Shown one piece after another: positions 8,028 through 16,595 of a DNA stretch of 32,069 bases. The notes beneath the pieces were generated by a model. The model was not told the DNA's origin, did not search any database, and was given only the letters and a program-made list of their open reading frames with translations. Position numbers and translations under genes: made by a program. Source of the stretch: Natronolimnohabitans innermongolicus JCM 12255 (GTDB lineage: Archaea > Halobacteriota > Halobacteria > Halobacteriales > Natrialbaceae); the NCBI RefSeq assembly GCF_000337215.1, contig NZ_AOHZ01000018.1, positions 87,753 through 119,821 on the forward strand, read 5' to 3'. Positions within the stretch are counted from its first letter, which is position 1. Each line of letters begins with the position of its first letter.

Positions 8028-9359
8028 CTACTCCTCGCGCCGTTCGTCGATTCCGTCGTCGTACGTACTGCCGACGTCGATCCGAAAGTCGTCCAGCACG
8101 TCCCGACCGAGAACGAGCGGATACGTCGCCGCTGACCGGTCCTCGACCGTCGCATCGACGGTGCGTTCGGTACCGGCGATTCCGACGACGACGTCGACGA
8201 TCGGCTCCCGCTGCGTCGTTTCGTCCCGGCCGGGTCTCGAGTCGTCGACCCGGATCGGCCCGGCGCCGACCGCGGCGGCGAGTTGCAGGTCGATTCGAGT
8301 TCGTGCCCGCCCCGTGTCGGCGCGTCCGACCGCCGCCTTCGTATCCGTCGTCCCGCTGACGACGACGCGTTCGGTGAGGCCGACGGTCGGCGCCTCGTCT
8401 TCGATCCCGTGGCCGCGAGTCGGCACGCTCGAGGGGATCGAGTCGTCGAGCGTCCCGCGCAAGGCAGCGACTCGATCGGCGTCGACCGACCCGCCGGCGC
8501 GCTCGATCGCGAGCGCCGCGATATCGGGCGCCGGGCTTCGTCCCGTCGCCCGGAAGAGCCCTCTGAAGCCGGCGGTCGGGTTGACCTCGAGGACGTACCA
8601 GCCGTCCGCGCCCTCGATGAGATCGACGCCCGCACAGTCCAGTCCGACCGCGGCCGTCGCGCGCCTGGCGATCCCGTCGACGGAGTCGGGAAGCGATGTC
8701 GTCACGTCCTCGACCGAACCGCCGCGCGAGACGTTGGTCCGCCACTCCTCCTCGGCCGCGTAGCGATACATCGCCCCGACGACGGCGTCGTCGACCACGT
8801 AGACGCGGAGATCTCGAGGACGTTCGCCCTCAGTCTCGACGAGTTCCTGGAGGAACGCCCGCCGGGAGCCGACGGTCCCCGTGAGCAGGTCCGATCGGTC
8901 GACCTTCCAGGCGCCGCCGCCGTGGGTTCCGACGACCGTTTTGTAGACGTGCTCCGCGCTGAATTCGGGCCTGACGCGCGCGAGTGGGCCCGAGCCGAGT
9001 GCGAGCGCCGTCTCGGGGACCGGAACGCCGGCCGCGACCAGCGCCGCGCCCGCCGCGATCTTGTGCGAGGCGAGCGCCGCGGCGTCGGGGTGGTTGACGA
9101 TCGGACGGAAGCGAGCGATCGCGTTCGCGAACCCGGCCGCCTCGGCGGGCTGTGTCGCCGTCGACAACAGCAGTCGGTTGATCACCACGTCGACGTCCGG
9201 CTCCAGAACGAACCCCTCGTCCGTGAACCGTACAAGGACGTTCGTCTCGCGGAGCCAGACGGGTTCGTGGCCGAGGTCCTCGACGGCGTTACAGATCGCT
9301 TTCGACTCCTTGCTGTCGTGAAAGCTCAGGACGCCGACCCGGACCGGAGCGGCCGTCAT
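8028..9359 (-). CDS. RimK-type ATP-grasp ligase fused to retropepsin-like (DUF785/Zn_protease) domain
   Basis: 443 residues in two parts. Residues 1 to ~290 are a RimK-type glutamate-ligase-like ATP-grasp: VRVGVLSFHDS, the nucleotide-binding KTVVGTHGGGAWKV (140-153), DLRVYVVDDAVVGAMYR, and the metal-binding GVDLIEG plus VLEVNPTAGF (256-265). Residues ~325-430 look like the retropepsin-like family found beside rimK in bacteria: ADTGRARTRID carries a DTG triad (348-350) and LVLGRDVLDDF (415-425) is the typical LxLGRxxL strand. A ~35-residue linker separates them. The ligase would add amino acids to a carboxylate, possibly a protein tail. The second domain may be a protease acting on the product, but this is inference. 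The ATG overlaps the TGA of PEP synthase (ATGA), so translation is coupled to it. Confidence 0.85.
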   Translation of the reverse strand: MTAAPVRVGVLSFHDSKESKAICNAVEDLGHEPVWLRETNVLVRFTDEGFVLEPDVDVVINRLLLSTATQPAEAAGFANAIARFRPIVNHPDAAALASHKIAAGAALVAAGVPVPETALALGSGPLARVRPEFSAEHVYKTVVGTHGGGAWKVDRSDLLTGTVGSRRAFLQELVETEGERPRDLRVYVVDDAVVGAMYRYAAEEEWRTNVSRGGSVEDVTTSLPDSVDGIARRATAAVGLDCAGVDLIEGADGWYVLEVNPTAGFRGLFRATGRSPAPDIAALAIERAGGSVDADRVAALRGTLDDSIPSSVPTRGHGIEDEAPTVGLTERVVVSGTTDTKAAVGRADTGRARTRIDLQLAAAVGAGPIRVDDSRPGRDETTQREPIVDVVVGIAGTERTVDATVEDRSAATYPLVLGRDVLDDFRIDVGSTYDDGIDERREE

Positions 9360-11638
9360 CGGTTCTCCCGTTCGAACTCCGCCACCGTCAGTATCGTCTC
9401 GACGGCGACATCCGGCGAGACCGAGATCGAGTCGATTCCCTCCTCGAGCAGGAATTCGGAGTACGACGGGATCGTCGAGGGTGCGTCGCCGCAGATTCCG
9501 ACCGGGCTGTCGTGACGGTGGGCTTCTTCGATCAGCTCGCTGATCGATCGTTTCACCGCGTCGTCGGACTCGTCGAACAGCGGCGCGAGCTTCTCGGAGT
9601 TTCGGTCGACGCCGAGGGTGAGCTGCGTGAGGTCGTTCGATCCGATCGAAAACCCATCGAACAGCTCCGCGAACCGGTCCGCGAGGACGATGTTCGAGGG
9701 CAGTTCAGCCATCACGTAGACGTCCATCTCGTCGCTCGAGAGGCCGTACTCGGCCATGATCTCGAGGACGCGCTCGCCCTCATCGGGCGTCCGACAGAAC
9801 GGGACCATCACGATGACGTTGTCCAACCCCACTTCCTCGCGGACCTGGCGGAGCGCCTCGCACTCGAGGCGAAACGCCTCCCGAAACGCCTCGTCGTAGT
9901 ACCGTGACGCGCCGCGCCAGCCGAGCATCGGGTTCGCCTCGTCGGGTTCGAACTTCCAGCCGCCTTCCAGATTCCGATACTCGTCGGTCTTGAAGTCGCT
10001 GAGCCGGAAGACGACCTCGTCGGGGTAGAACGCGGCGCCGATCTTCGCGATTCCCGTCCGGAGGGCGTCGACGAACTGCTCTTCCTCGCCGCGCTCGAGC
10101 AACTCGAGGGGATGGGAGCCGACGTGGGAGGTAACGATGAACTCCTCGCGGGCCAGACCGACACCGTCGACGGGGAGGGTCGCGAGCGCGAACGCTCGAC
10201 CGGGATCTCCAAGGACCAGTCTAACGTCGGTGTCGGTCTCGGGGAGGTCGTCGACGACCGCTTCGGTGACCTCGTACTCGAGGTCGCTCGCGTACACGCG
10301 GCCGGTGTCGGTCGAACAGTCGACGGTGACGGACTCGCCGCTGGACAGCGAGTCGGTCGCCGAGCCGGTGCGAACGACGGCGGGAACGCCCAGTTCTCGA
10401 GCGACGATCGCGGCGTGGGAGGTTTTGCCCCCTCTGTCGGTGACGATGGCGCTCGCTCGCTTCATCACGGGCACCCAGTCGGGGTCGGTCATCTCGGTGA
10501 CGAGCACGTCGCCGTCCTCGACAAGATCCATCCCGCGGTGGTCCTCGAGGACTCGGACGGTCCCGCCAGCGATCGCGTTCCCGATCGCGACGCCCTCGAG
10601 CAACGACTCGTCGGTCTCCTCGAGGCTGTACGTCCGGAGGACGGTTCCCTCGGCTGCCCCGTGGACCGTCTCCGGTCTGGCCTGGACGACGAACAACTCG
10701 TCGAGGTCGCCGTCGACGAGCCACTCGATATCCTGCGGCGTTCCGAAGTGGTCCTCGATTCGCGTCGCATACCGCGTCAACTCTCGGATTCGGTCGTCCG
10801 AGAGCGCGAACTCCGCTCGCTTTTCGTCCGGCACTGACTCGAGTTTGGTGCCGCCGTTGCGCCGGACCATTTGCTGGGACTTCCCGCCGCATTCTTTCTC
10901 GACGATGCCGGTCGTCGGCTTGAAGACGACGTACCGATCGGGATCGACGACGCCCTGGACGATCGGTTCACCGAAGCCGTAGGCGGCCTCGATCGTGACG
11001 ACCTCGTCAAACCCGGTATCGGGGTCGAGCGTGAACAGGACGCCCGACGAGGCGAGGTCGGCCCGCCCCATCTTCTGAACCGCGCAGGCGAGTTTGACGT
11101 CGAAGTGATCGAAGTCGTTGTTCTCGCGGTAGACGATCGCGCGGTCGGTAAACAGCGAGGCGAAACAGTGTTTGATCGACTCGAGCAGTTCGGTTTCGCC
11201 GGCGACGTTCAGGAACGTCTCCTGCTGGCCGGCGAAGGAGGCTTCGGGGAGGTCCTCGGCGGTCGCGGAACTTCTGACTGCGACCTCCGGCTCGTCGATT
11301 CCGAGTTCGTCTCCCAGCGCGTCGTATCGCTCGCGGATCGCCGACTCGAGTTTTGGCGGCATCGTGGCCTCCGAAATTGCGCGTCTGATCCGCTCTCCGC
11401 GTCGCTGGAGGGCCGTGACGTCGTCGACGTTCAGTCCCTCGAGTTGCGATTCGATCTCGGCGTGGATCCCGGTCTCCTCGACGTAGTAGTCGTAGGCCGA
11501 CGCGGTCGTCGTGAACCCGGGCAGGACGGGCACGTCGAGGTCGGCGAGTTCGCCGAGGTTCGCGCTCTTGCCGCCGACGGCGTCGGTGTCGTCGCCGCTC
11601 AACGCTTCGAGCCATCGGACGAACGAATCTCGTGACAT
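9356..11638 (-). CDS. ppsA: phosphoenolpyruvate synthase
   Basis: 760-residue PEP synthase (pyruvate, water dikinase): pyruvate + ATP + H2O to PEP + AMP + Pi, the entry to gluconeogenesis. Domain order is standard. The N-terminal ATP-grasp runs over 1-~330 (VGGKSANLGEL, VRSSATAEDLPEASFAGQQ at 121-139, DIEWLVDG and VVQARPET). The swivelling phosphohistidine domain has TDRGGKTSHAA with His408. The C-terminal PEP/pyruvate barrel has VMVPFCRTPDEGE, FSIGSNDLTQLTLG and GICGDAPS, whose Cys is the proton donor. The C-terminus overlaps the start of the RimK fusion by 4 nt. The promoter faces the divergent ADP-dependent kinase across 104 bp. Confidence 0.96.
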   Translation of the reverse strand: MSRDSFVRWLEALSGDDTDAVGGKSANLGELADLDVPVLPGFTTTASAYDYYVEETGIHAEIESQLEGLNVDDVTALQRRGERIRRAISEATMPPKLESAIRERYDALGDELGIDEPEVAVRSSATAEDLPEASFAGQQETFLNVAGETELLESIKHCFASLFTDRAIVYRENNDFDHFDVKLACAVQKMGRADLASSGVLFTLDPDTGFDEVVTIEAAYGFGEPIVQGVVDPDRYVVFKPTTGIVEKECGGKSQQMVRRNGGTKLESVPDEKRAEFALSDDRIRELTRYATRIEDHFGTPQDIEWLVDGDLDELFVVQARPETVHGAAEGTVLRTYSLEETDESLLEGVAIGNAIAGGTVRVLEDHRGMDLVEDGDVLVTEMTDPDWVPVMKRASAIVTDRGGKTSHAAIVARELGVPAVVRTGSATDSLSSGESVTVDCSTDTGRVYASDLEYEVTEAVVDDLPETDTDVRLVLGDPGRAFALATLPVDGVGLAREEFIVTSHVGSHPLELLERGEEEQFVDALRTGIAKIGAAFYPDEVVFRLSDFKTDEYRNLEGGWKFEPDEANPMLGWRGASRYYDEAFREAFRLECEALRQVREEVGLDNVIVMVPFCRTPDEGERVLEIMAEYGLSSDEMDVYVMAELPSNIVLADRFAELFDGFSIGSNDLTQLTLGVDRNSEKLAPLFDESDDAVKRSISELIEEAHRHDSPVGICGDAPSTIPSYSEFLLEEGIDSISVSPDVAVETILTVAEFERENR

Positions 11639-11664
11639 AAGTCTGTCACTCGGACCACGTCGAC

Positions 11665-11674
11665 GACAATAAGT
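11665..11674 (-). promoter_or_regulatory. TATA-like box of ppsA
   Basis: On the minus strand this reads CTTATTGTCG-like sequence about 30 nt before the ppsA ATG at 11638. It is the only AT-rich patch at a plausible distance, implying a very short leader. Confidence 0.45.
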
Positions 11675-11708
11675 TCGCAGGGGGTGACGGACGGCACGAG
11701 CACCCCAG

Positions 11709-11716
11709 GATTATCC
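11709..11716 (+). promoter_or_regulatory. TATA-like box of the ADP-dependent kinase gene
   Basis: GATTATCC is centred about 30 nt before the ATG at 11743. It lies back to back with the ppsA promoter, with about 35 bp between the two boxes, so one bound regulator could affect both directions. Confidence 0.5.
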
Positions 11717-11742
11717 CGCTGGGTCTGGGAGGGAGCCGTGCT

Positions 11743-13116
11743 ATGCAGGACGCCCACGCCCGACTGGAAGCGGACATCGCCGCGCTCGAGGAGTTACCCG
11801 TGTTCGTCGCCTACAACGCGAACGTCGACGCGATCGTACGGGTCGGCGAGGAACTCGAGTCGTTCCTCGAGCGCCCGTCCGATCCGGGTTCCGAACTGCC
11901 GTCGAGTCCACTCGAGTCGAAACGGGAACTCGCGGCGGCGATCGCGCACACGATGGCCGCCGGCCGCGGCGACGAAATCGCGATGGCGGACGAGTTCGCC
12001 GCGACGCTCGAGGCGGAGTTAGCGCCCGACAGCCAGCAGATGGGGGGCCAGGCGGGGATCATGACGAACCTGCTCACCGCGCTTGGAACCGCACCGATCA
12101 CGTACACGTATCTCGTTTCCGAGCGACAGCTGTCGATGTTCGACCGCCCCGACGAGGTGCGGTATCCGAGCGTCGAGGACGGCCGGGTGAGCTACGTGCC
12201 CCTCACCGAGGCCGTCAACACGGACCGAACGAAGATCAACTGGGTGTTCGAGTTCAGGGAGGGCGACGAGTTCTTCGGCGTGACCGCGCCGGAAGACACC
12301 CGGTTCATCGCGGCCTCGAGGCCGCCGGAGTTCGATCTCTCCGCGGGAGAACTCGACGAGGCGATCGATCAGGTCGGCGAGGACGTCGAGGGCGCATTAC
12401 TGGCAGGATATCACAATCTCACGCCCGACCACGTCGAAGAGGGGTACGAGGAGACTCACAAACACGCACGCGAGGTTATCCGCCGACTTCGGTCGGAAAG
12501 CGACGTCGACGTCCACGTCGAGTACGCCGTGACCCACGACGACGACCTCAGAGACAGCATGTACGAGTGGATCCTGCCGGAGGCGAACGTCGTGGGGGCG
12601 GATACGCACGAGCTGACGATGTTGCACGACGACGCAGGTATCGACGCCGTTGAGGAGCCACCGTCGGAGGCGACGCCGTTCGAGCCCGAGGAGATACTCG
12701 ACCACTACCGAATGCTCGAGGCGGTCCGCGAGGAACTCGGCGTCGACTGTCTGCAACTCCACGCGATGGAGTACCACCTCGCCGTGATGGAGTCGTACCA
12801 CTCGCCCGAGGCGCTCCGACGGGGCCTCGAGTTCTCCGCCGTCAACGCCGCGACGAAGGCGGCGCTGGGACATATCTCCGAACCCAAGGATCTCGAGACC
12901 GGGCTGGAGTACGAGCCCTCGACGAAGGGGCGGGAGGCGATCGAACTACTGGCTGATCACGTCGTCGAGACGGCCGAGGACGGCGTCCTCGAGACCCCCA
13001 CCGTCGCCGCCTGTCCGAACCGCGTCGTCGACGAGCCGGCGGGGACGGTCGGCATCGGGGACATCGTCTCCTCGTCGAGCTTTATTCTGGAACTCGCCGC
13101 TGCCAACGACCGGTAA
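11743..13116 (+). CDS. ADP-dependent glucokinase/phosphofructokinase family protein
   Basis: 457-residue sugar kinase of the ADP-dependent GK/PFK family (ribokinase-like fold), which phosphorylates glucose or fructose-6-phosphate with ADP as donor. VAYNANVDAIV (about 23-33) is the sugar-binding start, QMGGQAGIMTNLL the GG hinge and LLAGYHNL the central strand. VEYAV and NVVGADTHEL precede the C-terminal signature VGIGDIVSSSSF (436-447), whose Asp440 matches the catalytic base of GxGD. Haloarchaeal glucose breakdown is thought to run mainly through the semi-phosphorylative Entner-Doudoroff route, so its substrate is uncertain. The divergent arrangement with ppsA places it in sugar-phosphate metabolism. 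It converges with the UspA gene. Confidence 0.88.
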   Translation: MQDAHARLEADIAALEELPVFVAYNANVDAIVRVGEELESFLERPSDPGSELPSSPLESKRELAAAIAHTMAAGRGDEIAMADEFAATLEAELAPDSQQMGGQAGIMTNLLTALGTAPITYTYLVSERQLSMFDRPDEVRYPSVEDGRVSYVPLTEAVNTDRTKINWVFEFREGDEFFGVTAPEDTRFIAASRPPEFDLSAGELDEAIDQVGEDVEGALLAGYHNLTPDHVEEGYEETHKHAREVIRRLRSESDVDVHVEYAVTHDDDLRDSMYEWILPEANVVGADTHELTMLHDDAGIDAVEEPPSEATPFEPEEILDHYRMLEAVREELGVDCLQLHAMEYHLAVMESYHSPEALRRGLEFSAVNAATKAALGHISEPKDLETGLEYEPSTKGREAIELLADHVVETAEDGVLETPTVAACPNRVVDEPAGTVGIGDIVSSSSFILELAAANDR

Positions 13117-13145
13117 GCGGGTGAGACGGTGGCCGAACGGCGCCA

Positions 13146-14039
13146 TCACGGCTGCTCGGCGCTCACCGGCACGCAAAACACCGGCACCTCGGCCTGGCGG
13201 ACGACGTTTTCCGTGACGCTCCCGAGGAACCACTGGCCGATCCCCGTTCGGCCGTGAGTCCCCATGACGATCAGGTCGACGTCGGTCTCGGTCGCGTACG
13301 CGGGAATCTCCCTCACCGGGGAGCCAGTTACGGTCGACCCCGAAACGCTCACGCCGACATCCTCGCCGCGTCCTTTGACCGAGGCGATCGTTTTTTCGCC
13401 CCTGTGTTCGAGCGCCTCGAGGAGTTCGGTAGCCGCCGGCTCGTCGGCGAACGGACTCGTATCGATCGAGTAGAGCGCATGTACCGACGACTCGAGTCGG
13501 CGTGCGAGTTCGATCCCCCACTCGGTCGCGATCGCCGCGCCGTCGCTGCCGTCCGTGGGCAGAAGGAACCGATCGAACGGGACCTCGTCGATCGCGGGCT
13601 CGTCGGCGTTCGGCGGCACCGCGAGCACGGGGGTTCGTGCCGTTCGAAGGACGTTTTCGGTCACGCTGCCGAGGAGCACCCTGTCGAGCCCCGTTCGGCC
13701 CTTCGTCCCCATGACGATGACGTCGATCTCGCGTCGACTGGCGTACTCTCTGATCGACTGGAACGGCGTGCCCGTCCTGATCGTCGTCGTAACGTCGAGT
13801 TCGTCGTCGTGGTCCGCGGCCAGCCGGGCGATCTCCTCGACTGCGTCCTCGGCGCGCTCTTCGAGGGGCGGAAACTCGAGGTCGTCGAACTCCCCTTCGC
13901 GGACTTGGGATTCGACGACCGATACGACGTGGACGTCGGCGTCGATCCGCGATGCGAGCGCGATCCCGCGTTTGGCTCCGGCGAGCGCTCCGTCGCTGCC
14001 GTCGGTCGGTATCAGTATCGCTTCGATGAACCGGCTCAT
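13146..14039 (-). CDS. tandem universal stress protein (two UspA domains)
   Basis: 297 residues from the ATG of MSRFIEAILIPTDGSDG; a longer in-frame start at 14108 adds residues outside the fold. Two UspA domains follow each other (about 1-145 and 150-297). Each opens with a (L/I)PTDGSDGA strand-turn and ends with the ATP-binding pattern G-2x-G-9x-GS: GTKGRTGLDRVLLGS in the first and GTHGRTGIGQWFLGS in the second. Both should bind ATP. Usp proteins are stress-linked cytoplasmic proteins without a settled reaction. It lies 73 nt downstream of the TreT-like gene on the same strand and is probably co-transcribed with it, which would fit an osmotic or starvation response. Confidence 0.92.
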   Translation of the reverse strand: MSRFIEAILIPTDGSDGALAGAKRGIALASRIDADVHVVSVVESQVREGEFDDLEFPPLEERAEDAVEEIARLAADHDDELDVTTTIRTGTPFQSIREYASRREIDVIVMGTKGRTGLDRVLLGSVTENVLRTARTPVLAVPPNADEPAIDEVPFDRFLLPTDGSDGAAIATEWGIELARRLESSVHALYSIDTSPFADEPAATELLEALEHRGEKTIASVKGRGEDVGVSVSGSTVTGSPVREIPAYATETDVDLIVMGTHGRTGIGQWFLGSVTENVVRQAEVPVFCVPVSAEQP

Positions 14040-14112
14040 AGGTGGGTCCCGGATTGCTTCACCGCCTCGGCGGATAACTGTGTGGGGGTCCCGGCGGTCG
14101 GACGCCACGCCG

Positions 14113-15354
14113 TCAGGACTTGCTCTCTAGGGCCTCGACGAAAATCTCGAGCAGGTCGACGACCTGCCGGGGCAGCAAGAACCGTTCCCGGACGTGTTCC
14201 CGGGCGTTGTCGCCGAACGTTCGTCGACGCTCGTCGTCCTCGAGCAGGTCGACGATCCGGTCGCCGGCACTCGTCGCGTCGTCCGGCTCGACGAGGAAGC
14301 CGTTTCGACCGTCTTCGACCTGGAGCGGGATCCCACCGACCGTCGAGCCGATCACCGGCGTGCGCTTCCAGAGCGCCTCCGAGACGACGAGTCCGAACCC
14401 CTCGCGCAGGGACTTCTGGACGACGACGTCCGACAGCCGCTGGAGGGCGTTGATCGTCGCGTCCGGGAGGTCGGTCAGGACGTGGACGTCCGGATCGTCG
14501 ACCGCTTCGTCAGCGACCCGCTCGTAGAACTCGAGGCCCTCCGGATCGTCGCCGGCCATCCCGCCGGCCAGCGCCAACTGGAGTTCCGGAACCTCGGCTT
14601 TGGCGGTTCGATACGCCTCGAGCGTTCCGAACTGGTCCTTCCACGGGTCGAAGCGAGACACCTGCGTCACCACCGGCGTGTCGAACGAGAGCGGATCCAG
14701 GTGGTCGCGTTCGGCCGCCAGCTCTCCCTCCTCGAGCGATCGATTCTTTGCCGTCACCGGATCGATCGAAGGGTAGACGATGCTCGTCGCCGGGACGTCG
14801 ACCGCCGCGTACGCCGAGCGACTGAAGATCGCGTGGTCGATCGGATCGGTGTACGCCGAGACGAACGCGAGGTAGTCCTCGACCGGATCGGTGAGATCGA
14901 CGTGACACCGCCAGAGGATGGGCGCGTCCGGCAGTCGTTCCTCGAGTCGCTCGAGCATGCCGAGCGTCTGGGGATCGTGAGCCAGCACGAGGTCGTACTC
15001 GTCTTCGATCTCGACGGCGTTGGCTTCGGTCACCTCGCGATAGGTCGCTTTCATCTCGTCGGTCAGCGGCTCGGCGTTCCCCTGGAGCCCGTTGTGCATC
15101 GCCTTCGTGACTTCGAAGAAGTCATCGTCGGCGTCCATGACGAGCCAGTCGGTTTCGACGTCGAGGTCGTTGCAAACCGGCACGATCGAGCGGAGCAACT
15201 CCGCGACGCCGCCGCCAGTCGCGGTCGAATTGACGTGAAGGACCCGGACGTCCGAAAGCGTCTCGGCGAGCTCGCGGAGCCGCTCGAGGCGGTCGCCGCT
15301 CGTCACGGGGGCGTAGGCCTCGATCGATCGGTTCGAAAGTGAGGGGGGATGCAT
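14113..15354 (-). CDS. treT: TreT-like trehalose synthase (GT4 glycosyltransferase)
   Basis: 413-residue GT-B retaining glycosyltransferase of family GT4. The N-terminal segment VRVLHVNSTATGGGVAELL (37-54) closely resembles trehalose glycosyltransferring synthase TreT, as do FFEVTKAMHNGLQG and DLVLAHDPQTLGM. The C-terminal domain has VTQVSRFDPWKD, which begins the nucleotide-sugar site, and LREGFGLVVSEALW with the E-x7-E catalytic pair. TreT joins NDP-glucose and glucose into trehalose, a compatible solute. The gap-pgk-nucleotidyltransferase unit diverges from it, and its third gene could make the NDP-glucose. The TreT name is by motif resemblance; another GT4 acceptor is possible. Confidence 0.83.
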   Translation of the reverse strand: MHPPSLSNRSIEAYAPVTSGDRLERLRELAETLSDVRVLHVNSTATGGGVAELLRSIVPVCNDLDVETDWLVMDADDDFFEVTKAMHNGLQGNAEPLTDEMKATYREVTEANAVEIEDEYDLVLAHDPQTLGMLERLEERLPDAPILWRCHVDLTDPVEDYLAFVSAYTDPIDHAIFSRSAYAAVDVPATSIVYPSIDPVTAKNRSLEEGELAAERDHLDPLSFDTPVVTQVSRFDPWKDQFGTLEAYRTAKAEVPELQLALAGGMAGDDPEGLEFYERVADEAVDDPDVHVLTDLPDATINALQRLSDVVVQKSLREGFGLVVSEALWKRTPVIGSTVGGIPLQVEDGRNGFLVEPDDATSAGDRIVDLLEDDERRRTFGDNAREHVRERFLLPRQVVDLLEIFVEALESKS

Positions 15355-15459
15355 CGTCTACGCGACACCACCACGACGACGCTCGTATCAGTTGGGGTCG
15401 ATCCGATCAAAACGAATTAGAAGCCTTGTATCTCCCGATATCCAACGTCTCGGGCCAAC

Positions 15460-15468
15460 AAATTTACC
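15460..15468 (+). promoter_or_regulatory. TATA-like box of gap
   Basis: AAATTTACC is centred 27 nt before the ATG at 15491, predicting a leaderless mRNA for gap and the genes behind it. Confidence 0.55.
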
Positions 15469-15490
15469 CACCGAAGGTGGAGTCCCCTCC

Positions 15491-16561
15491 ATGAACGGGA
15501 ACACGAACGACGGCTCCGAAAGCGACGAAACGCTTCGCATCGGACTCAACGGCTTCGGACGGGTCGGGCGGTGTCTCCTCCGTGCGTCGCTGACCCACGA
15601 CGACGTCGACGTCGTGGCGATCAACGACGTGATGGACGACGACGACATGGAGTATTTGCTCACGTACGACTCGGTCCACGGGCGGCTCGACGGCGTCTCT
15701 CGCCGCGACGACACGCTCTTCGTGGACGACCAGGAGTTCCGGTTGTTCTCCGAGCGCGAGCCGTCGGAACTCCCGTGGGACGAACTGGACGTCGACGTCG
15801 CCTTCGAAGCGACGGGGCTGTTCCGGACCCGCGACGAGGCCGCCCAGCACCTCGAGGCCGGCGCGGACAAGGTGATCATCTCCGCACCGCCGAAAGGCGA
15901 GCAGGACGTACCGATGTTCGTCTACGGCGTCAACCATCACGAGTACGACGGCGCGGACGTCCTCTCGAACGCCTCCTGTACGACGAACTCGGTCGCGCCG
16001 GTTCTCCAGGTTCTCAACGAGGATTTCGAGATCGTCTCCGGACTCCTGACGACCGTCCACGCCTACACCGGCAGTCAGGGGCTCGTGGACGGCCCCATGG
16101 AGAAGCGACGGCGCGGCCGCGCCGCCGCCGAGAACATCGTTCCGACGACGACCGGTGCGGCCGGGTCGACCAGCGAAGTGCTTCCCGAGTTCGAGGGTAA
16201 ACTCGAAGGGATGGCGATGCGGGTCCCGGTTCCGAACGGGTCGGTTACCGACATCACCGTCAACATCGAGGAGGACATCGAGCGCGAGGAGGTGATCGAC
16301 GCGATCCAGGCGGCGGCCGACGACAGGCTGGCCGGCGTTCTCGGCTACACCAACGACGAGATCGTCTCGCGGGACATCGTCGGGCTGCCGTTCGCCTCGT
16401 ACGTCGACCTCGAGTCGCTGATGGTCGCGGCCAAAGACACGGTAAAAGTACTGGCCTGGTACGACAACGAGTACGGCTTCTCGAACCAGATGATTAAACT
16501 CGCGAAACACGTCGCGAGCGAATCGGAGAGCATCGACGCCGACCGAACCGTCGCGCACTGA
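15491..16561 (+). CDS. gap: type I (bacterial-type) glyceraldehyde-3-phosphate dehydrogenase
   Basis: 356 residues from the ATG at 15491, which fits the TATA spacing; a frame extension to 15392 crosses the promoter. It is the phosphorylating, bacterial-type enzyme, not the archaeal class II form. It has GLNGFGRVGR (18-27) for NAD, with Asp46 of IND suggesting NAD preference. SNASCTTN carries catalytic Cys163, and TTVHAYTGSQ carries His190. RRRGRAAAENIVPTTTGAA and AWYDNEYGFSNQM complete the fold. It converts glyceraldehyde-3-phosphate to 1,3-bisphosphoglycerate. Haloarchaeal type I GAPDH is generally held to be the catabolic enzyme and acquired from bacteria. The short acidic N-terminal tail (1-14) is an addition. 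pgk follows 34 nt downstream. Confidence 0.96.
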   Translation: MNGNTNDGSESDETLRIGLNGFGRVGRCLLRASLTHDDVDVVAINDVMDDDDMEYLLTYDSVHGRLDGVSRRDDTLFVDDQEFRLFSEREPSELPWDELDVDVAFEATGLFRTRDEAAQHLEAGADKVIISAPPKGEQDVPMFVYGVNHHEYDGADVLSNASCTTNSVAPVLQVLNEDFEIVSGLLTTVHAYTGSQGLVDGPMEKRRRGRAAAENIVPTTTGAAGSTSEVLPEFEGKLEGMAMRVPVPNGSVTDITVNIEEDIEREEVIDAIQAAADDRLAGVLGYTNDEIVSRDIVGLPFASYVDLESLMVAAKDTVKVLAWYDNEYGFSNQMIKLAKHVASESESIDADRTVAH

Positions 16562-16595
16562 CGAGCGGAACTCGCGTACGCACCAGTCACCAACT

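Noticed and set aside
8283-9515. 410-codon open frame on the plus strand
   Set aside because: Antisense to the RimK fusion and the end of ppsA; Arg-rich, with no recognisable motif.
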